Below, in pieces: positions 1 through 6,392 of a DNA stretch of 21,522 nt. The notes under the pieces are model-generated. The model worked only from the letters and a program-made list of their open reading frames with translations, was not told where the DNA came from and did not search any database. Position 1 is the first letter of the stretch, and each line of letters opens with the position of its first letter. The stretch is taken from assembly GCA_902496295.1 (NCBI GenBank), contig CABVAF010000015.1, positions 1 to 21,522 of the forward strand. The letters run 5' to 3'. A program made the position numbers and the translations under genes. The DNA is from an uncultured Clostridium sp. (GTDB lineage Bacteria; Bacillota; Clostridia; TANB77; CAG-508).

Positions 1-179
1 AAGTTATCGAAAGCCAAAATGGATTATTTATTGCTATGCCAAGCAGAAAAACTCCAAACGGAGAATATAGAGACATAGCACATCCAATCAATGCTGAGAC
101 AAGAGAGAAAATTCAAAAAGCTATATTAGATGCTTATGAAGCTCCTGAAGCTGAAGAAAGTTCAGAATCAGCAGAATAA
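1..179 (+). CDS. spoVG: Septation/sporulation regulator SpoVG, C-terminal part (5' end outside window)
   Basis: Only the last 58 codons are present, read in frame from base 3 to the TAA at 177-179. The residues GLFIAMPSRKTPNGEYRDIA and the following HPIN..TREKIQ are the conserved C-terminal half of SpoVG, a small nucleic-acid-binding protein that influences septation and sporulation and acts as a global RNA/DNA-binding regulator in Firmicutes. The family is about 90-100 residues, so roughly the first 40 residues lie upstream of the window. The tail after the conserved core is short and acidic (EAPEAEESSESAE), a variable feature of the family. A rho-independent terminator follows within 25 bases, so it is transcribed separately from tig. 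Confidence 0.93.
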   Translation, partial: VIESQNGLFIAMPSRKTPNGEYRDIAHPINAETREKIQKAILDAYEAPEAEESSESAE

Positions 180-201
180 TTTATTATAGATTATTAAAGT
201 C

Positions 202-236
202 AAAAACATTCAGAGTTTTACCTGAATGTTTTTTTT
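202..236 (+). terminator. Rho-independent terminator after spoVG
   Basis: A stem with arms at 202-213 (AAAAACATTCAG) and 222-233 (CTGAATGTTTTT) encloses an 8-nt loop. The right arm runs into a T tract ending at 236. It closes the spoVG transcript. Confidence 0.9.
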
Positions 237-290
237 GCGATATCAGCTTATTATCAATTTCCAAAATTAAACATAAATAACGCGAAACTA

Positions 291-318
291 TTGACATAAC
301 CTATATTTGTGATATAAT
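291..318 (+). promoter_or_regulatory. Sigma-A-type promoter of tig
   Basis: A perfect -35 box TTGACA (291-296) and perfect -10 box TATAAT (313-318) are separated by 16 bp. Transcription should start near 325, giving a leader of about 28 nt before the tig ATG at 353. This is the strongest consensus promoter in the window. Confidence 0.88.
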
Positions 319-352
319 AATTAAGCTAAATATTTTGAAAGGGTTGAAAGAA

Positions 353-1639
353 ATGAGTGTAAAAGTAGAAAAGACAGAAAACAAAAATGAAGTAAAGTTA
401 AGTTTTGAAATAGAAGCAGCAAAGTTTGATGAGGCTATGAAGAAAGTCTATACAAAAACTGCTAAATATTTTACAATACCAGGCTTTAGAAAAGGAAAAG
501 CACCAATGGCTATAGTAGAGAGAACATATGGTTCAAGTATTTTTTATGAGGATACTTTTAATGAATTAGTTCCAGATATATATGATGAGGCAATTAAAGA
601 AAACAATGTAGAAGCTGTTAGCAGACCTCAAATTGACATTAGCCAAATGGAAAAAGGAAAAGATTTAAAATTTACAGCAATTGTTCAAGTAAAACCAGAA
701 GTTAAACTTGGAAAATATAAAGGTATAGAATTAAAGAAAATAGAGTATACTGTATCTGACAAAGATGTTGAACATGAGTTAGGACATATGGCAGAACACA
801 ATGCAAGATTAGTTAATGTAGAAGACAAGCCAGTAGAAAAAGGAAATATTACTATAATTGATTTCGCAGGCTCTATAGATGGAGTTGCTTTTGAAGGCGG
901 AACAGCTGAAAACCAAGAATTAGAAATAGGAAGTAACAAATTTATTCCAGGATTTGAAGATCAAATTATAGGAATGAAGGTTGATGAAGAGAAAGACATA
1001 AAAGTAACTTTCCCAGAAGACTATTTCTCTAAAGATTTAGCTGGAAAAGAAGCTACATTCAAAGTAAAACTACATGAAATTAAGAAAAAAGAATTACCAA
1101 AAATAGATGACGATTTTGCAAAAGATGTTAGTGAATTTGATACATTAGCAGACTTAAAAGCAGATATCAAATCAAAAATGGAAAAAGAAAACGAAGAAAG
1201 AGCTAAATACGAATCAGAAGAAGCTGCTATAGAAGCTGTTTGCAAAGACGTAGAAGTAGACATTCCATCTGGAATGATTGAAACAGAAATAGATAATATG
1301 GTTAAAGATATTGAAAACAAACTTTCATATCAAGGATTAACTTTAGACCAATATTTAAAATTAACTAACAAGACAAATGAAAGTTTAAGAAAAGAATTTG
1401 ATGAACAAGCTAATAAAGCTGTAAAATCTAGATTAGTATTAGAAGCAATAATTAAAGCAGAAGACATTAAGCCAGAAGAAAAAGAAATAGAAGAAAAAGT
1501 AAAAGAAATGGCTAAAAATTATGGCAGAAGTGAAGAAGAGTTATCAAAAAATGAAGGATTTAAAAATTATATAGTAGATAACATGAAATATGAAAAAGCA
1601 ATTGCATTCATATTAGATAATGCAAAAATGAAGAAATAG
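353..1639 (+). CDS. tig: Trigger factor, ribosome-associated chaperone and peptidyl-prolyl isomerase
   Basis: Trigger factor sits at the ribosomal exit tunnel and shields nascent chains. The N-terminal domain carries the ribosome-binding signature GFRKGKAP at residues 44-51. An FKBP-type prolyl isomerase domain follows at about 163-245 (IDFAGSIDG, then IPGFEDQIIGMK), and the charged helical C-terminal chaperone arms fill the rest. The length of 428 aa is typical. The reading frame can be extended to a TTG at 335, but the ATG at 353 is preferred because AAAGGG at 338-343 is a well-spaced ribosome binding site and MSVKVEK fits the family's N-terminus. It has its own promoter and terminator, upstream of clpP and clpX, the usual Firmicutes arrangement. 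Confidence 0.97.
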   Translation: MSVKVEKTENKNEVKLSFEIEAAKFDEAMKKVYTKTAKYFTIPGFRKGKAPMAIVERTYGSSIFYEDTFNELVPDIYDEAIKENNVEAVSRPQIDISQMEKGKDLKFTAIVQVKPEVKLGKYKGIELKKIEYTVSDKDVEHELGHMAEHNARLVNVEDKPVEKGNITIIDFAGSIDGVAFEGGTAENQELEIGSNKFIPGFEDQIIGMKVDEEKDIKVTFPEDYFSKDLAGKEATFKVKLHEIKKKELPKIDDDFAKDVSEFDTLADLKADIKSKMEKENEERAKYESEEAAIEAVCKDVEVDIPSGMIETEIDNMVKDIENKLSYQGLTLDQYLKLTNKTNESLRKEFDEQANKAVKSRLVLEAIIKAEDIKPEEKEIEEKVKEMAKNYGRSEEELSKNEGFKNYIVDNMKYEKAIAFILDNAKMKK

Positions 1640-1650
1640 TCGAAATAAAA

Positions 1651-1699
1651 GTTAGGGGTGATTTTAATATTTAATATTAGTACTACCACTAACTTTTTT
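1651..1699 (+). terminator. Terminator after tig
   Basis: Imperfect stem 1651-1662 (GTTAGGGGTGAT) with 1682-1693 (ACTACCACTAAC) is followed by six T's (1694-1699). The loop holds a smaller AT palindrome (AATATTTAATATT, about 1666-1678). Confidence 0.7.
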
Positions 1700-1745
1700 G
1701 TATAGTTTAATACTTTATATAGCCTTTATGTTGTAAATTTTACAG

Positions 1746-1774
1746 TTGACTAATATTACATATATTATTATAAT
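1746..1774 (+). promoter_or_regulatory. Sigma-A-type promoter of clpP
   Basis: TTGACT (1746-1751) and TATAAT (1769-1774) are spaced 17 bp apart. The leader to the clpP ATG is about 80 nt. Inverted repeats flank the promoter on both sides: TGTAAATTTTACA (1732-1744) upstream and TATAAATTTATA (1785-1796) at the predicted start site. No CtsR-type heptanucleotide operator (GGTCAAA direct repeat) is visible. Confidence 0.8.
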
Positions 1775-1861
1775 GTAATTGTGTTATAAATTTATACATA
1801 TAAAGAAACAAATATTATAACTATTTTAAATAAAATTAATATAATTAATAGGAGGATAAAT

Positions 1862-2467
1862 ATGTTAGAGAGAAATAGTTTAGTACCATATGTAATTGAA
1901 CAATCAGCAAAGGGAGAAAGATCATACGATATTTTTTCAAGACTTTTAAAAGATAGAATAATATTTTTAGGAGAGGAAGTTAATGCAACAACAGCAAGTT
2001 TAGTAATAGCACAATTATTATTCCTAGAATCAGAAGATCCAGATAAAGAAATAAGTTTATACTTAAACACTCCAGGTGGATCTATAACAGATGGTATGGG
2101 AATAGTAGATACGATGAATTACATAAAATGCCCAGTTTCTACAATATGCATAGGAATGGCAGCAAGCATGGGATCAGTATTATTAGCTTGTGGAGAAAAA
2201 GGAAAAAGATTTGCAACACCAAATTCAGAAATTTTAATACATCAACCATTAATTGCAGGAGGAGGACTTTCTGGTCAAACAACAGAAATAAAAATTCATG
2301 CAGATCATATGGTTAAAACAAGAGAAAAATTAAATAAAATATTAAGTGAAAAAACAGGTCAACCATTAGATGTAATTAACAGAGATACAGAAAGAGATCA
2401 TTATATGACAGCAGAGGAAGCTTTGGCATATGGTCTTATAGATGGAATTATGGAAAAAAGAAAATAA
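1862..2467 (+). CDS. clpP: ATP-dependent Clp protease proteolytic subunit ClpP
   Basis: ClpP is a serine protease that forms a double-heptamer chamber and degrades substrates fed in by ClpX or ClpC. The catalytic triad is visible by alignment to the E. coli family: Ser102 in MAASMG, His127 in LIHQPL and Asp179 in DTERDHYM. The length of 201 aa is normal and the N-terminus (LVPYVIEQ) matches the axial-loop region. The start is the ATG at 1862, 6 nt after AGGAGG at 1850-1855. It lies 83 nt upstream of clpX with no terminator between them, so co-transcription is likely, giving the complete ClpXP protease from one locus. Confidence 0.98.
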   Translation: MLERNSLVPYVIEQSAKGERSYDIFSRLLKDRIIFLGEEVNATTASLVIAQLLFLESEDPDKEISLYLNTPGGSITDGMGIVDTMNYIKCPVSTICIGMAASMGSVLLACGEKGKRFATPNSEILIHQPLIAGGGLSGQTTEIKIHADHMVKTREKLNKILSEKTGQPLDVINRDTERDHYMTAEEALAYGLIDGIMEKRK

Positions 2468-2479
2468 TAAGATTAAATA

Positions 2480-2534
2480 AAAATTTATGATTAAAACATA
2501 AGAAAAATCATGTAATAATTTAAGCATAAATTTT
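2480..2534 (+). promoter_or_regulatory. Possible regulatory hairpin between clpP and clpX
   Basis: AAAATTTATG (2480-2489) is exactly complementary to CATAAATTTT (2525-2534). A second, competing pairing exists inside it: ATGATT (2487-2492) with AATCAT (2506-2511). No T tract follows, so it is not a terminator. The right arm ends 2 nt before the AAAGGAAG ribosome binding site of clpX (2537-2544). A role is inferred only from position. Confidence 0.3.
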
Positions 2535-2550
2535 AGAAAGGAAGCTAAAA

Positions 2551-3855
2551 ATGGCTAAAAGCACAAAAAACAAAGAGGTAAGATGTTCATTTTGTGGTAA
2601 ATCACAAAATAGTGTCGAGAGAATTATAGCAGGTCCTGGAGTATACATTTGTAATGAATGTATAAAAGTATGCTCAAATATAGTAGAAGATGAATTATAT
2701 GAAAATAATGAAACAGAATATACAATAAATAAGCAAGAAAAATTACCAACTCCAGAGGAAATTAAAGCAGTATTAGATTCATATGTTATAGGGCAGGAAG
2801 ATGCTAAAAAAACACTTTCTGTTGCTGTATATAATCACTATAAACGTATAAATAATCAAAAAGAATCTGATGTAGAAATACAAAAAAGTAATGTTTTGTT
2901 GTTAGGACCAACAGGAAGTGGAAAAACCCTTCTTGCACAAACATTAGCTAGAACTTTAAAAGTTCCGTTTGCTATAGCGGATGCAACTACATTAACAGAA
3001 GCTGGATATGTTGGAGAAGATGTTGAAAACATTTTGTTAAAGTTAATTCAAGCTGCTGACTATGATGTAGAAAAAGCAGAAAAAGGAATTGTTTATATAG
3101 ACGAAATTGATAAAATTGCTAGAAAATCAGAAAATCCTTCAATTACAAGAGATGTTAGTGGAGAAGGAGTACAACAAGCATTACTAAAAATTGTAGAGGG
3201 TACAACTGCTTCTGTACCACCTCAAGGTGGTAGAAAACATCCACATCAAGAGTTAATACAAATAAATACAGAAAATATATTATTTATATGTGGTGGTGCC
3301 TTCGAAGGATTAGAAAAAATTATAAAGGAAAGAACTGCACAAAAAGCAATAGGTTTTGGAGCAGAAATAAAAAGCGAAAAAGAAGAAAGCAAATATGAAA
3401 TATTTAAAGAGTTATTGCCACAGGACTTATTAAAATTTGGATTAATTCCAGAATTTGTTGGAAGACTTCCAATAATTGCAACATTGCATGAGCTTGATAG
3501 AGAAGCTTTAGCAAACATTGTAACAAAACCTAAAAATGCATTAGTAAAACAATATCAAAAATTATTCGAACTTGATAATGTTACACTAGAATTTGAGCCA
3601 GAAGCTATTAATTTAATAGTAGATAAGGCAATAGAAAGAAAAACTGGTGCTAGAGGTTTAAGATCAATTATTGAAGAAATAATGAGAGATATAATGTTTG
3701 AAATACCTTCTAACCCAAATATAGAAAAATGCATAATTACTAAGGAAACAGTAAAAAATAACGAACCACCAAGGCTTGTAATAAATAATAATAAAGAAAC
3801 ATCAAAAAAGGAAAAAGCTAAAAGAGAGACAACCAAAAAAACAGAGTCAGCTTAG
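2551..3855 (+). CDS. clpX: ATP-dependent Clp protease ATP-binding subunit ClpX
   Basis: ClpX is the AAA+ unfoldase partner of ClpP. The N-terminal zinc-binding domain has Cys12, Cys15, Cys34 and Cys37. Walker A is GPTGSGKT (119-126) and Walker B is IVYIDEID (180-187). The GYVG pore loop is at 152-155, the RKH loop at 228-230, and IGF at 267-269 is the ClpP-docking loop. A sensor-2 motif GARGLRS lies near residue 370. All functional elements are present in 434 aa. The extreme C-terminus is an unusually lysine-rich tail after the conserved core. The start is the ATG after AAAGGAAG. The downstream methyltransferase begins 23 nt after the stop, implying read-through transcription. Confidence 0.98.
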   Translation: MAKSTKNKEVRCSFCGKSQNSVERIIAGPGVYICNECIKVCSNIVEDELYENNETEYTINKQEKLPTPEEIKAVLDSYVIGQEDAKKTLSVAVYNHYKRINNQKESDVEIQKSNVLLLGPTGSGKTLLAQTLARTLKVPFAIADATTLTEAGYVGEDVENILLKLIQAADYDVEKAEKGIVYIDEIDKIARKSENPSITRDVSGEGVQQALLKIVEGTTASVPPQGGRKHPHQELIQINTENILFICGGAFEGLEKIIKERTAQKAIGFGAEIKSEKEESKYEIFKELLPQDLLKFGLIPEFVGRLPIIATLHELDREALANIVTKPKNALVKQYQKLFELDNVTLEFEPEAINLIVDKAIERKTGARGLRSIIEEIMRDIMFEIPSNPNIEKCIITKETVKNNEPPRLVINNNKETSKKEKAKRETTKKTESA

Positions 3856-3878
3856 AGATTGGGGCAGGAGATAAAATA

Positions 3879-4472
3879 ATGAATGAATCAGAATTAGAAA
3901 GAATAAAGAAAAAAGCATTAGAAGAACATATTCCAATTATTATGAATGATACATTAAAAGTAGTTGGAGACCTGCTTAATAAAATAAAGCCTAAATTTGT
4001 ATTAGAAATAGGTACTGCTATAGGATATTCCGCTATGTGCTTTTCTAAGTATATTGTAGATAATGGATTAATAGATACAATAGAAAGAGAACATGACAGA
4101 GTAGAAGAAGCAAAAAAGAATATAGAATTAGTAGGTGTAGCAGGAAAAATTAATATTATTGAAGGTGACGCAGTAGAAGTTTTACCTACAATTAATAAAA
4201 AGTATGATATAATTTTTATAGATGCTGCGAAGGGAAAATATCCATTTTTCTTAAAAGAAGCACTAAGATTAGTAAAAAAAGATGGATATATTATAGCAGA
4301 TAATATATTATATAAAGGGTATGTTATGAGTGACTATAATAAACATAAACAAAGAACAGCAGTTAGAAACTTAAGAGAGTATATTGCTGAAATAACAGAA
4401 AATCCAACTTTAGAAACTGAAATTTTAGAAGTAGGAGATGGATTAGCAATAACAAAAGTAAATTCTAATTAA
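3879..4472 (+). CDS. trmR: SAM-dependent O-methyltransferase, TrmR/YrrM-like
   Basis: This is a class I SAM methyltransferase of the O-methyltransferase family 3 (YrrM/COMT type). The SAM loop is LEIGTAIGYS (42-51). The acidic residue binding the SAM ribose lies in TIERE (67-71). Metal-binding candidates are Asp115 in IDAAKG and Asp141-Asn142 in ADNILYKG. In Bacillus subtilis TrmR (YrrM) methylates 5-hydroxyuridine-34 of tRNA to 5-methoxyuridine, and this 197-aa protein has the matching size and motifs. The substrate is inferred; other members of the family methylate small catechol-like molecules. A GGGGCAGGAG ribosome binding site precedes the ATG. A TrhP-like U32 protein in the same window (10309-11538) would supply the hydroxylated tRNA and supports the assignment. 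Confidence 0.8.
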   Translation: MNESELERIKKKALEEHIPIIMNDTLKVVGDLLNKIKPKFVLEIGTAIGYSAMCFSKYIVDNGLIDTIEREHDRVEEAKKNIELVGVAGKINIIEGDAVEVLPTINKKYDIIFIDAAKGKYPFFLKEALRLVKKDGYIIADNILYKGYVMSDYNKHKQRTAVRNLREYIAEITENPTLETEILEVGDGLAITKVNSN

Positions 4473-4543
4473 CAGAATTTACTATAAAATCTTTATGATA
4501 GCATAGATATGTTCTACAATTATAATAAAGCAAGGTCAAATAT

Positions 4544-4596
4544 AAAAATAATACATTAAAGTTACTTTATAAAAATTACTTTAATGTATTATTTTT
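4544..4596. terminator. Strong bidirectional terminator between convergent genes
   Basis: A 19-bp stem pairs 4544-4562 with 4578-4596 around a 15-nt loop; the core AATAATACATTAAAGT is perfectly repeated inverted. Right-arm T's on the + strand and the matching A run at 4544-4548 give U tracts in both directions. It sits between trmR (+) and the PF06541 gene (-), so it can stop both. Confidence 0.88.
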
Positions 4597-4630
4597 TATA
4601 TAAATTATGCTTTTTAGATTAATAATTTTA

Positions 4631-5251
4631 TTAAGATAAATATTTAATGCAAGAAAGCAAAATATCTAATATAAATACAAATGCACATACATATACAATT
4701 GCTTTTTTTGTAGCAAAATTTAGTTTATCTAAACGTTTACATCCTTTTTTATAAAGAGGGTATAATAATTTTGTAAATAGAATACCAGCAATTCCCCACA
4801 TAAAGCAATATAGCAAACTAACACGTCCATTAATATTCATAAAGTCATTTGGATAATCCCAACAACGAATTTTAAAAAGTGCTTCTAATGCATATCCTGT
4901 AACATATTCAAATAAAGTAAATACTACCATACAACCAACAAACAATTTTAAATATTTATGGGAAGTATTTTGTTTTTCCATGTAAGATAGCGCGACAATA
5001 AGCATTACTGCTCCACAACCATATATTGGACAATATGGACCAAGCAAAAATCCTCTTTTAGTTAGACCTAATTGTATAGAGGTGTAAGCTGTTTCGCAAA
5101 TCCATCCAATTATAGAGAATATAAGGAAAAATAAAAATAAATTATATAACTTATTTCTTTCGCTGTTTTTGTCTATTACAACTAATTGATTATTTTGAGT
5201 TTCTTTTATTTCTACTTCTTTTGTTTCGTTTAAGCTTTCTTCATCAGCCAA
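4631..5251 (-). CDS. PF06541-type integral membrane protein (putative ABC-transporter type IV family)
   Basis: A 206-aa membrane protein with a hydrophilic N-terminus (residues 1-33) followed by about five hydrophobic segments at roughly 36-52, 76-91, 103-125, 143-163 and 183-202. Motifs GWICETAYTS, GPYCPIYGCG and CWDYPN, then GRVSL, are the family hallmarks of PF06541 (CmpB-like), common in Clostridia. The name implies ABC transport, but no ATPase is nearby and the function is unproven. The start is a TTG (5251-5249) nine bases after GGGAG; no in-frame ATG exists before the membrane core, so the TTG is needed. It diverges from the AraC-type regulator, which is the obvious candidate to control it. 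Confidence 0.82.
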   Translation of the reverse strand: MADEESLNETKEVEIKETQNNQLVVIDKNSERNKLYNLFLFFLIFSIIGWICETAYTSIQLGLTKRGFLLGPYCPIYGCGAVMLIVALSYMEKQNTSHKYLKLFVGCMVVFTLFEYVTGYALEALFKIRCWDYPNDFMNINGRVSLLYCFMWGIAGILFTKLLYPLYKKGCKRLDKLNFATKKAIVYVCAFVFILDILLSCIKYLS

Positions 5252-5282
5252 CTTTTTTCACTCCCTTTTACTCAATAATACT

Positions 5283-5311
5283 ATAATAGCAGAAATTTAT
5301 AAAAAAGTAAA
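5283..5311 (-). promoter_or_regulatory. Promoter of the PF06541 gene with overlapping palindrome
   Basis: On the minus strand, -35 TTTACT (5311-5306) and -10 TATTAT (5288-5283) are spaced 17 bp, with a TGC extended -10. An imperfect 20-bp palindrome centred on CTTAAG (5309-5328, 8 of 10 pairs) and a direct repeat AAGTAAATT (5305-5313 and 5319-5327) overlap or adjoin the -35 box, placing a possible operator there. Confidence 0.6.
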
Positions 5312-5387
5312 TTATCTTAAGTAAATTTTAATATGTATATGATATCCAATTTTAAAGAATTAATTATTATAGAATTTAAGTGTGTTA

Positions 5388-5416
5388 TTGAAAATAAGCT
5401 CTTTATATGATATAAA
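5388..5416 (+). promoter_or_regulatory. Promoter of the AraC-family gene
   Basis: TTGAAA (5388-5393) and TATAAA (5411-5416) are spaced 17 bp, with an extended -10 TGA. The leader to the ATG at 5453 is about 30 nt and contains the AGAGGA ribosome binding site (5439-5444). Confidence 0.7.
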
Positions 5417-5452
5417 AATAATAAATTAATTATATTGTAGAGGAAAATATAT

Positions 5453-6256
5453 ATGAATACATACCATAATATAAATGAAATGATAGAATATATAGAAAAA
5501 CATTTAGACGATAATATTGAATATAGTGAACTTGCTAAAATATTGGGAGTAAATGAATATACAATGAAAGTATTGTTTAACTTTATATGTAATATAACAT
5601 TAGTAGAGTATATTCGTAAACGTAGACTTTCAAACGCAGGAATGGATTTATGCACAACTGATGAGAAAATAGTAGACTTAGCGGTAAAATACCAATATGA
5701 CAATGCAACATCTTTTTCTAGAGCATTTGAAAAATTCCATGGTATTAAACCAAGCATGGTAAAAGAAAATCCAAATGGGCTTAAGGTATATCCTAAAATT
5801 GTTCTTAGTGAAGAAGAAAAAGAAATACCTAATATGGAATATAGTATAATAGAAAGAGAACCTATAACTCTTTATGGCAAAGGAATAAAAACTACACATG
5901 ATAAAATTCCTTATGATGCTCCAAAACTTTATAAAGATATATATAATAAATACTCTAGCAAATATGGTGAAATAAACTATGGAATGACTGTATATGAGGA
6001 CAGATTTGAAAGCGATTATTATGAATATTGGGTATTATATAAGAAAAAAATACCAGAATTTGTAGAGCATAAGATTGCAGGAGGAAGATATTTAAAATTT
6101 ACAATACAGTCGCAGGAAGCGGAAGAAATACAAAAAGTAACAAATGAGTTTTATGAAAGTTTTCTGCCAAGTTGTCAATATAATCTAAGAGAATTGCCAG
6201 AACTTGAATATTACCACGATAATATAACAGATTTTTTAGTGCCAATAGAGAGTTAA
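5453..6256 (+). CDS. AraC-family transcriptional regulator with GyrI-like effector-binding domain
   Basis: Residues about 8-103 form a double helix-turn-helix AraC domain: YSELAKILGVNEYTMKVLFN is the first recognition motif, and DLAVKYQYDNATSFSRAFEK with FHGIKPS is the classic second one. The rest (about 127-262) resembles the GyrI/Rob-type effector-binding domain (IPNMEYSIIEREPI, and EYWVLYKK). This order, DNA-binding domain first, is that of the Rob/BltR-like sensors of small hydrophobic compounds. The length of 267 aa is normal. It diverges from the PF06541 membrane protein with about 200 bp between, which contains both promoters and a palindrome, so it probably regulates that gene and itself. 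The ligand cannot be read from sequence. Confidence 0.9.
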   Translation: MNTYHNINEMIEYIEKHLDDNIEYSELAKILGVNEYTMKVLFNFICNITLVEYIRKRRLSNAGMDLCTTDEKIVDLAVKYQYDNATSFSRAFEKFHGIKPSMVKENPNGLKVYPKIVLSEEEKEIPNMEYSIIEREPITLYGKGIKTTHDKIPYDAPKLYKDIYNKYSSKYGEINYGMTVYEDRFESDYYEYWVLYKKKIPEFVEHKIAGGRYLKFTIQSQEAEEIQKVTNEFYESFLPSCQYNLRELPELEYYHDNITDFLVPIES

Positions 6257-6287
6257 AAATATTTATATATGTATAAATTAATTTAGA

Positions 6288-6328
6288 TAGCTGACTTTTT
6301 TTATAATAGAAAAGTCAGTTGTTTTTTT
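6288..6328 (+). terminator. Terminator after the AraC-family gene
   Basis: CTGACTTTT (6291-6299) pairs with AAAAGTCAG (6310-6318), extendable by wobble pairs, followed by seven T's (6322-6328). Confidence 0.88.
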
Positions 6329-6350
6329 ATTTGTTGTGTTATCCTTATAT

Positions 6351-6376
6351 TGTAGGTTAAAAAAGTTAATCCTACA
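6351..6376 (+). promoter_or_regulatory. Hairpin abutting the ribosome binding site of the ATPase gene
   Basis: TGTAGGTTAA (6351-6360) pairs with TTAATCCTACA (6366-6376) with one bulged T (6370) and a 5-nt loop. The last base of the stem is the first base of the AGGAGG ribosome binding site (6376-6381) of the 6393 gene. A structure here could modulate translation. No convincing promoter is visible for the gene; TATATT at 6346-6351 lacks a good -35. Confidence 0.35.
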
Positions 6377-6392
6377 GGAGGAATGATAGAAA

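Noticed and set aside
335..352. Six-codon N-terminal extension of trigger factor from a TTG
   Set aside because: It overlaps the AAAGGG ribosome binding site, and the ATG at 353 gives the usual N-terminus and length.
5317..5757. Antisense open frame across the AraC promoter and N-terminus
   Set aside because: It covers the divergent promoters and the clear helix-turn-helix coding sequence; hydrophobic shadow only.
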